Positions 41,696-47,296 of a DNA stretch of 47,296 bases are shown one piece after another (position 1 is the first letter of the stretch; each line of letters opens with the position of its first letter). Source of the DNA: Bradyrhizobium sp. LHD-71. GTDB taxonomy: Bacteria > Pseudomonadota > Alphaproteobacteria > Rhizobiales > Xanthobacteraceae. The notes beneath the pieces were generated by a model. The model was given only the letters and a program-made list of their open reading frames with translations. It had not been told where the DNA came from and did no database searches. Both the position numbers and the translations under genes were made by a program. The stretch spans positions 1-47,296 of the forward strand of contig NZ_JAVIFX010000045.1 in the NCBI RefSeq assembly GCF_031157255.1, given 5' to 3'.

Positions 41696-42987
41696 CGCAT
41701 GTTGAGACGCAGCGCCACCGAGCGCGCATGCGCATCCAGCCCTTCCGCATGGCCGAGCGTGATCGCCGCGGGCCCGAGCGCGCGCAGCTGGTCCGCGCCG
41801 CATTTGAGGATGGAGGTGCGCTTCATGAAGTCGAGCACGCCAAGTCCGGACGAGAAGCGCGCCGAGCGCGCGGTCGGCAGCACGTGGTTGGTGCCGCCGA
41901 CATAGTCGCCGATCGCCTCCGGCGTGTGAAGCCCTAAGAAGATCGCGCCGGCATTGCGAATCTTGGCGGCAAGCTTTTCCGGCGCACGCGTCATGATCTC
42001 CAGATGCTCGGCGGCGATGCGGTCGGCAAGCGTGGCAGCCTCATCGAGGCTGCTGACACGGATGATCGCGCCAAAACCGTCCCATGACGCTGCGGCGATG
42101 TCCTGGCGCGGCAACGTCTTCAACTGGCCGTCCACCGCGCGCGCAACCGCTTCGGCAAGCTCGTCGGAATCGGTGATCAGGATCGACTGCGCGGCGACGT
42201 CGTGCTCGGCCTGCGCCAGGAGATCGGCGGCGATCCATTCGGCGTTGGCGCTCTTGTCGGCGATCACCAGCACTTCGGAGGGGCCGGCGATCATGTCGAT
42301 GCCGACCTTGCCGAACACGATCCGCTTGGCTGCGGCGACGTAGGCGTTGCCGGGGCCGACGATCTTTGCCACCGCAACTATGCTCGCCGTGCCATAGGCG
42401 AGCGCGGCTACCGCCTGCGCGCCGCCGACGCGGTAGATCTCGGTGACGCCGCCGAGCCTGGCTGCAGCCAGCACCAGCGGATTGAGCTTGCCGTCCGGCG
42501 CCGGCACGACCATCACCACGCGCGGGACGCCGGCGACCTTCGCCGGCACCGCGTTCATCAGCACCGACGACGGGTAGGCCGCCGTGCCGCCCGGCACGTA
42601 CAGGCCGACTGCCTCGATGGCAGTCCAGCGATGCCCAAGCTCGACGCCGAGGGAGTCGGTGTGGCGCTCGTCCTTCGGCAGTTGCTTGCGGTGGAAGTCC
42701 TGGATGCGGTCGCGCGCCAGCGTCAGAGCGTCCAATGTCTCGCGATCGCACGCCTTGACGGCGGCGACGATCTCGGAGCTGGAGACGCGAACGGTCTCGG
42801 CGGTCAGCTCGAGCCGGTCGAATGTCTTTGTTGCGGCGAACAGCGCGTCGTCGCCGCGCGAACGCACATCGGCGACGATGGCGCGCGCGGCCGCATCCAC
42901 GTCTTCCGACACCTCACGCTTGGCGTCGAGGAACTGGTCGAAGCGGCTGGCAAAGTCCGCGGCGCGGGTGTCGAGGCGGATCGGCAT
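41692..42987 (-). CDS. hisD: Histidinol dehydrogenase
   Basis: This 431-residue enzyme oxidises L-histidinol to L-histidine in two NAD-dependent steps in the cytoplasm. Diagnostic stretches are [64 protein letters not shown] and [27 protein letters not shown]. The zinc-binding Asp/His set falls in the GGTNHVLPT and [21 protein letters not shown] regions. The length is normal. It heads the operon with UPF0262 and the phosphatase. Confidence 0.97.
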   Translation of the reverse strand: MPIRLDTRAADFASRFDQFLDAKREVSEDVDAAARAIVADVRSRGDDALFAATKTFDRLELTAETVRVSSSEIVAAVKACDRETLDALTLARDRIQDFHRKQLPKDERHTDSLGVELGHRWTAIEAVGLYVPGGTAAYPSSVLMNAVPAKVAGVPRVVMVVPAPDGKLNPLVLAAARLGGVTEIYRVGGAQAVAALAYGTASIVAVAKIVGPGNAYVAAAKRIVFGKVGIDMIAGPSEVLVIADKSANAEWIAADLLAQAEHDVAAQSILITDSDELAEAVARAVDGQLKTLPRQDIAAASWDGFGAIIRVSSLDEAATLADRIAAEHLEIMTRAPEKLAAKIRNAGAIFLGLHTPEAIGDYVGGTNHVLPTARSARFSSGLGVLDFMKRTSILKCGADQLRALGPAAITLGHAEGLDAHARSVALRLNMR

Positions 42988-43060
42988 TCAACTCTATCCG
43001 GAGACGGGCAAAATCGGCTCCCGCTCAATGGCGCGAGAGGAGAATCCCGTCAACCCTGCA

Positions 43061-43140
43061 CCAGTGTCGTGGTTCAGAAATTCGCTCCATCGCTTGCTGC
43101 AACTCCGAGGAGCGAATTTCTGAACCATAAACGACACTGG
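43061..43140. repeat. Palindromic element 1 (80 bp)
   Basis: The ends ccagtgtcgt and acgacactgg are inverted, and ggttcagaaattcgctcc mirrors ggagcgaatttctgaacc. The two arms differ by a four-base ataa insertion. It lies in the 375-bp gap between hisD and the next gene. Confidence 0.8.
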
Positions 43141-43153
43141 AATCATGACTTTG

Positions 43154-43229
43154 CTAGTGTCCTTATCGAATCCGAAGTTCGCTCTGAGGGTGCCGCGAAG
43201 TATTGCGAACTTCGGATTTGGGACACTAG
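43154..43229. repeat. Palindromic element 2 (76 bp)
   Basis: The ends ctagtgtcc and ggacactag are inverted, and aatccgaagttcgc mirrors gcgaacttcggatt. It lies 13 bp after element 1. The outer words (agtgtc / gacact) are alike in both elements, so they may be related mobile palindromes. Confidence 0.8.
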
Positions 43230-43362
43230 TGGCTGGCGGCGCGTTCAGCCCCGGTTCACCGTCCTGCGGGCCGAATACGCCGCAGGCTGGGACGGGAACG
43301 CGAACGAGCCGATCATCGTTTGTCACAGGGCAACCCCTTCGGGTCTGCCCGCGGAGGGACCG

Positions 43363-44091
43363 ATGCCGAAGGGGATGGTGGCCGCGATCATCGCGGCGCT
43401 GCTGACATCGCCAGCCGCGGCGCAGGTGCCACCGACGGACGACACCCCACAACTCGCCCAGCGCGGCGGTGCGCGGCCGCCTCGCGAGGCGGTCCGTGCA
43501 GCGTCGGCCCTCTCCGAAGCCGCCATGACCTATATCGAAATCATCGAACTGACGCTGGCCGACAGGGCCAGCGCGGTGCGGCTCCGCCTCAATTCGGCGC
43601 GCGGGGAGCTTAACCGGCTGCGCCCGATGGTGAGCGCGGAAACCTTCAGCGCGCTCGAGGGACGGCTGGCGGACGCAGAAGTGGCGGAGAACAAGGGCGA
43701 CCTCACCGGCGCAGCGCTCGCCGCGGCCGAAGCCTTCAAGGTCATCGTCACCACGATGCCGGCGCAGCTACGACGCACGCCGCTGCCGGTATCGCTGCAC
43801 ACCTATTCGGCGTTCAAACTCGTCCTGCTCGCCTCGGCTGCCGAAATCGACTGGCCGGCGGTCGGCCAGGCGGCCAGAGAATCGGAGAAGTCATGGATCC
43901 AGCTGCGGCGGCTGGTGCGCGACACCAACCTGCGGGTGCTGCTGTCGGAAATCCAGAACGGCCTGCGCGAGGCGGTCACGCGCAAAGACGCCGCCGGCGT
44001 CAGGTTCGGGGCGCAGCTGCAGATAGCCTCGACGGCCGTGCTGCGGGATTTCTTCGCGCGCTTTGCGCGCGCGATGGGACGCGGACGGTGA
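43363..44091 (+). CDS. Conserved exported hypothetical protein
   Basis: This 242-residue protein has a short signal peptide (KGMVAAIIAALLTSPAAA). The mature part is largely helical (LTLADRASAVRLRLNSARGELNRL … LEGRLADAEVAENKGDLTGAALAAAEAFKVIV). There is no motif that I recognise; the helical heptad-like pattern suggests a bundle. ATG 43363 follows gcggaggg. It is convergent with murA, only 3 bp from its stop, and no terminator is visible in the gap. Confidence 0.75.
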   Translation: MPKGMVAAIIAALLTSPAAAQVPPTDDTPQLAQRGGARPPREAVRAASALSEAAMTYIEIIELTLADRASAVRLRLNSARGELNRLRPMVSAETFSALEGRLADAEVAENKGDLTGAALAAAEAFKVIVTTMPAQLRRTPLPVSLHTYSAFKLVLLASAAEIDWPAVGQAARESEKSWIQLRRLVRDTNLRVLLSEIQNGLREAVTRKDAAGVRFGAQLQIASTAVLRDFFARFARAMGRGR

Positions 44092-44094
44092 AAG

Positions 44095-45384
44095 TCAGCC
44101 GCTGATCCGCTCGATGTCGGCGCCGCACGCGGAGAGCTTCTCCTCCAGCCGCTCAAACCCGCGGTCGAGGTGATAGATGCGGTTGACCATGGTCTCGCCT
44201 TCGGCGGCAAGTCCTGCGATCACCAGCGAGACCGACGCGCGCAGGTCTGTCGCCATCACAGGCGCACCGCGCAGACGGTCGGTGCCTTCGATGGTCGCCG
44301 TCTCACCATCGAGCGAGATGCGCGCGCCGAAGCGGGCGAGCTCCTGCACATGCATGAAGCGGTTCTCGAAGATCGTCTCGGTGATGAGCGACGATCCCTT
44401 CGCGCGCGTCATCAACGCCATCAGCTGCGCCTGCAGATCGGTCGGGAAGCCGGGGAACGGCGCCGTGGACACCTTCACCGCACTGAGGCCGGCGCCGTTG
44501 CGCGCGACGCGGACGCCTTCGTTGTTCGGCGTGATCACCGCACCGGCCTGGACCAGCACGTCCAGCGCCGACTGCAGCAGCTCCGGCCGCGCGCCGGCGA
44601 GTTGCACGTCGCCGCCGGTCATGGCCACCGCCATCGCATAGGTGCCGGTCTCGATCCGGTCCGGCAGCACGGTGTGGCGCGTGCCGTTCAGCCGGTTTAC
44701 GCCTTCAACGACGATGCGCGGCGTACCCGCGCCGGAAATCTTTGCGCCCATCTTGAGCAGGCAATCGGCGACGTCGACCACTTCCGGCTCGCGCGCGGCG
44801 TTCTCGATGACCGTCGTGCCCTTCGCCAGCGTCGCCGCCATCAGCGCCACGTGCGTGCCGCTGACCGTCACTTTCGGGAAATCGATCGTGGCTCCCTTCA
44901 GGCCCTTCGGGGCCTTGCAGACCACATAGCCGCCGTCGATCTGGATCGCCGCACCGAGCTTCTCCAGCGCCATGATCAGGAGATCGACCGGGCGCGTGCC
45001 GATGGCGCAGCCACCCGGCAGCGAAACCTTCGCCTCGCCCATGCGCGCGATCAGCGGCGCGATGACCCAGAAGCTCGCGCGCATCTTCGAGACGAGCTCG
45101 TACGGTGCGGTGGTGTCGATGATGGTCTTGGCCGAAATGTGCAGCGTCTGGCCCTGATACTCGCTGTCGCCCGGCCGCTTGCCGGACGTCATGATGTCGA
45201 CGCCGTGGTTGCCGAGGATGCGCTGCAACTGGGCGACATCGGCGAGCCGCGGCACGTTGTCGAGGATCAGGGTGTCATCGGTGAGCAGCGCCGCGGTCAT
45301 CAGCGGCAACGCAGCGTTCTTGGCGCCAGAAATCGAGATCGTGCCGTTGAGCTCGTTGCCGCCAGTGATGCGAATGCGATCCAT
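44095..45384 (-). CDS. murA: UDP-N-acetylglucosamine 1-carboxyvinyltransferase
   Basis: This 429-residue enzyme transfers enolpyruvyl from PEP to UDP-GlcNAc, the first committed step of peptidoglycan synthesis. It shows [20 protein letters not shown] at the N-terminus, the catalytic cysteine loop [28 protein letters not shown] and the [12 protein letters not shown]-type end. The fosfomycin-target Cys is kept. The length matches family norms. ATG 45384 follows cggggg. It is convergent with the preceding gene. Confidence 0.97.
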   Translation of the reverse strand: MDRIRITGGNELNGTISISGAKNAALPLMTAALLTDDTLILDNVPRLADVAQLQRILGNHGVDIMTSGKRPGDSEYQGQTLHISAKTIIDTTAPYELVSKMRASFWVIAPLIARMGEAKVSLPGGCAIGTRPVDLLIMALEKLGAAIQIDGGYVVCKAPKGLKGATIDFPKVTVSGTHVALMAATLAKGTTVIENAAREPEVVDVADCLLKMGAKISGAGTPRIVVEGVNRLNGTRHTVLPDRIETGTYAMAVAMTGGDVQLAGARPELLQSALDVLVQAGAVITPNNEGVRVARNGAGLSAVKVSTAPFPGFPTDLQAQLMALMTRAKGSSLITETIFENRFMHVQELARFGARISLDGETATIEGTDRLRGAPVMATDLRASVSLVIAGLAAEGETMVNRIYHLDRGFERLEEKLSACGADIERISG

Positions 45385-45523
45385 TGTGCCCCCGAAATCG
45401 TCCGAGCGGACGAGGCTTACGTCTAAGCTGCGGATGTTGCAAAAGCCTTGAGATAATCAATTTGATTGCTCAAGAACCCTGCCAAGCCAATACGGCGAAA
45501 GTCGGGACCGGAAGGCCCGCCTT

Positions 45524-45781
45524 TCAAGCCGACGATTTGGCCTCATCCTCCTCCTGCCCGGCGTGCTCCTGGTCCCCCTCTGTCGTAGGAGGAGCAGGCT
45601 CGTCGACCAAGCCGCCGGCCCTGCCCTTCGCCTGCTGCTTCCGCCGCTTCAGGTTCTCGCGCAGTGCAGCGCGGAGGCGGTTCTGGCGGTCGGTGCTGCG
45701 AACGTCGGGCATGGATGCGAGATGCGCGCGAATGGCGGGAAAATCAAGCTCACCGTCGTGCCCGCGCCGGAGGAGCGGCAT
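45524..45781 (-). CDS. Small conserved hypothetical protein (85 aa)
   Basis: This 85-residue basic-acidic protein has a PAIRAHLASMPDVRSTDRQNRLRAALRENLKRRKQQAKGR core and an acidic, low-complexity C-terminal tail ending EEDEAKSSA. I recall very similar proteins in Bradyrhizobium-type genomes with no assigned function. No TM or signal segment. It runs toward murA on the same strand and is divergent from the NTF2-like gene by about 60 bp. ATG 45781 is chosen because the longer frame upstream is antisense to that gene. Confidence 0.65.
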   Translation of the reverse strand: MPLLRRGHDGELDFPAIRAHLASMPDVRSTDRQNRLRAALRENLKRRKQQAKGRAGGLVDEPAPPTTEGDQEHAGQEEDEAKSSA

Positions 45782-45844
45782 TCCCGCACCGCCTGTTCCG
45801 GGATCGTGGTAAGATCGCCCGCAGCCAGCCGATGGAACGTTCCC

Positions 45845-46330
45845 ATGACCGAATTCACGAACATGCTTCAACATTTTGCAGCCGCGGTCGCCGCCAATGA
45901 CGGAAAGGGCCTTGCCGCACTGTTTACGACAGACGGTGTCTATGACGACGGCTTCTACGGCGAATATGCGGGCCGCGAGGCGATCGCCAGGATGCTGCAG
46001 CATTTTCACGACACCGGCAGGAACTTCCGTTGGGATTTCTTCGACGCCTTGACCGACGGCGGCACGGGCTATGCACGCTATCGCTTCAGCTACGCGTCGA
46101 AGATGCCGGGTTCGGAAGGAAAGCCGGTGGTGTTCGAAGGCGTCGCGCACTTCACGTTTCGCGAGGGGCTGATCGAGCGCTACTCTGAAACCTTCGACCG
46201 CGGCATGGCACTGGCGCAGCAGGATTTCGCGCCGGAGCGCATCAAGCGCGTGCTGATGAAACTCGCGGACAAGCAGAACGCCGGCGCCGCGGCGAAGGAA
46301 CATCTGGCAAGTCTGAAGCAGGCGGGCTGA
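45845..46330 (+). CDS. NTF2-like (SnoaL-type) protein
   Basis: This 161-residue protein has the cone-shaped NTF2/SnoaL fold: TEFTNMLQHFAAAVAANDGKGLAALFTTDGVYDDGFYGEYAGREAIARML, then ARYRFSYASK … FEGVAHFTFREGLIERYSETFDRG. Members can be isomerases, cyclases or ligand binders; the fold alone gives no substrate. ATG 45845 follows a ggaacg site. The C-terminal ~35 residues (QDFAPERIKRVLMKLADKQN) are helical and additional to the core. It stands alone, upstream of tRNA-Thr. Confidence 0.83.
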   Translation: MTEFTNMLQHFAAAVAANDGKGLAALFTTDGVYDDGFYGEYAGREAIARMLQHFHDTGRNFRWDFFDALTDGGTGYARYRFSYASKMPGSEGKPVVFEGVAHFTFREGLIERYSETFDRGMALAQQDFAPERIKRVLMKLADKQNAGAAAKEHLASLKQAG

Positions 46331-46483
46331 CAACGCCGCATCGTTCCTGCTTTCGCAGGGTGGCCCCGAGCATTTTGGCGGGCCGTCAGCCCCCACTCCT
46401 GCTTGCGCGGAACGCCCCCTTGTGGCAAGGAACGCCCCATCCGGCGGGCCTTTGCCGTGATTCCCGAGATCTTCTTAGGTTTC

Positions 46484-46558
46484 GCTGCCGTAGCTCAGTG
46501 GTAGAGCACTTCATTGGTAATGAAGAGGTCGACAGTTCAATCCTGTCCGGCAGCACCA
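46484..46558 (+). tRNA. tRNA-Thr (GGT)
   Basis: The 75-nt fold has acceptor arms GCTGCCG/CGGCAGC, a D arm, anticodon loop TTGGTAA (anticodon GGT), a TTCAATC T loop and an encoded CCA. The sequence downstream is less GC-rich and contains a broken gene. Confidence 0.95.
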
Positions 46559-46735
46559 CTTAAGGCCCGAAAAGCAACAGTTTTTTTGAAATCGCTATTC
46601 CGAACAGTGCTGCGAATAAATGCAGAACGATGCAGCTGAATGCATCGATAGTGGCACGTTTTTGACACGCGGAATCTGCTTTCGTTCACGCCTCGCTGTT
46701 CTGCCTCATCTCTCCGCGCGTCATTCCTGCTGTTG

Positions 46736-46985
46736 TCAGGCGAGTGTCGCGCCACGGGCGGCATCATCTTCCTTCTCGCCGCTCGCGACGATCTTCAGCG
46801 CTCCATCTGGCAACGGCTTCTGCAGCTTGGATGCCCTTTCCCAATCAGCCGTCATCCAGAGATCGAATCGCTCTTCAGTCGTGAGGATTACTGGCATCGC
46901 CTTCGAATGAACCTTCGCGACTTCGGCGTTTGTCGCGGACGTTAGGAAGCCAAGAACGTCAGCGGTGATCTCGCCTTCCTTGGCC
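46736..46985 (-). pseudogene. SRAP (YedK/HMCES) C-terminal fragment
   Basis: The last ~80 codons of a leftward frame resemble the C-terminus of SOS-response-associated peptidases: KVHSKAMPVILTTEERFDLWMTADWERA, LQKPLPDGALKIVASGEKED. The N-terminal half of the family, with the essential Cys2 that cross-links abasic DNA, is absent, and the frame upstream reads as unrelated residues. It is thus a dead remnant. It lies about 180 bp after tRNA-Thr. Confidence 0.7.
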
Positions 46986-47166
46986 GCTGTCGGCCGACGT
47001 CGGTAAACACTTCGATCCGCTGTACGTGAGGTCCCGCCGATATCATCCGAATGGTGGATGTATCGCGATGACCTGCGACAGATGCTGACCCTGCGGCGCA
47101 CCCGTGCCGGCCCGCTCCGGACGGGAAGCGAATGTTGACCCAGCGCCGACTAACCCAGGAGAATGC

Positions 47167-47296
47167 ATGATGAAGACGATAGGAAAATTCGTAAAATACG
47201 TGGAGGATCCGACAAAATTGGTCACAAAAGTGGCCCAACGATTAGACCCTTCGGATTATGCGAAGGTGCCCGTTGAATTATTTGGCGACTTCCCAG
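47167..47296 (+). CDS. Unrecognised partial ORF, runs off the window
   Basis: The frame opens with tandem ATGs at 47167 and 47170, preceded by ccaggag, and stays open to the window end (43 codons: MMKTIGKFVKYVEDPTKLVT … VPVELFGDFP). No family is recognised. The A/T-rich codon use differs from the core genes to the left, suggesting acquired DNA. Confidence 0.5.
   Translation, partial: MMKTIGKFVKYVEDPTKLVTKVAQRLDPSDYAKVPVELFGDFP

Noticed and set aside
42202-43362. Long upstream extension of the exported hypothetical protein across hisD
   Set aside because: This part is antisense to hisD and the palindromes; the signal peptide and ribosome site place the start at 43363.
45524-46396. 290-codon leftward frame covering the NTF2-like gene
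   Set aside because: Only the last 85 codons look real; the rest is antisense to a well-supported NTF2-fold gene.

Overview
The window comes from a GC-rich alphaproteobacterium of the Hyphomicrobiales, most likely a Bradyrhizobium-, Rhodopseudomonas- or Pseudolabrys-like lineage. The evidence is the gene order murA / hisD–UPF0262–low-molecular-weight phosphatase, maf–yacG, an RpoH sigma factor next to an RluD-type synthase, several orphan Bug (TctC-type) solute receptors, and dense short palindromic repeats. The genus is inferred from family knowledge, not from a search.

Layout. Positions 1-99 are the last codons of an IS110-type transposase. From 402 to 7923 are two Bug receptors and a loose set of cell-wall genes: an L,D-transpeptidase lipoprotein, an M15-like peptidase and a large L,D-transpeptidase with a coiled coil. 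From about 8160 to 16764 lies an accessory island with visibly lower GC. It holds a broken SEC-C gene, a DUF4760 membrane protein, a GmrSD-type (DUF262/DUF1524) restriction protein and, divergently, a tightly overlapping four-gene operon: adenine methyltransferase, calcineurin-like phosphoesterase, ORC/CDC6-like P-loop ATPase and an unrecognised two-fold-repeated protein. This operon is the best candidate for an undescribed (probably anti-phage) system.

From 16921 to 31599 are ordinary chromosomal and semi-accessory genes: an ATP-grasp ligase coupled to a zinc metallopeptidase, an HXXEE membrane protein, a secreted nuclease-like protein, an O-methyltransferase, a second ATP-grasp enzyme with an SDR, a large autotransporter, a MocR regulator divergent from a PNPOx-like flavoprotein, and a NeuD-type acetyltransferase. 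From 31742 to 45384 is mostly core: tRNA-Phe, two more Bug receptors, yacG, maf, an HD-GYP protein, rpoH, an rluD-like gene, small conserved proteins, a GrlR-like protein, the phosphatase–UPF0262–hisD operon and murA. The end carries an NTF2-like protein, tRNA-Thr, a broken SRAP/YedK fragment and an AT-rich partial ORF, which suggests another accessory boundary.

Several families of short palindromic repeats fill most long intergenic gaps: four copies of a ~170-bp element with inverted ends, seven copies or half-copies of a 'gtagcccggatgagcg' element, and about four of a 'cattgcgag…caatccag' element. A 40-bp module is present identically in two different host repeats. I saw no CRISPR array, rRNA, riboswitch or replication origin.
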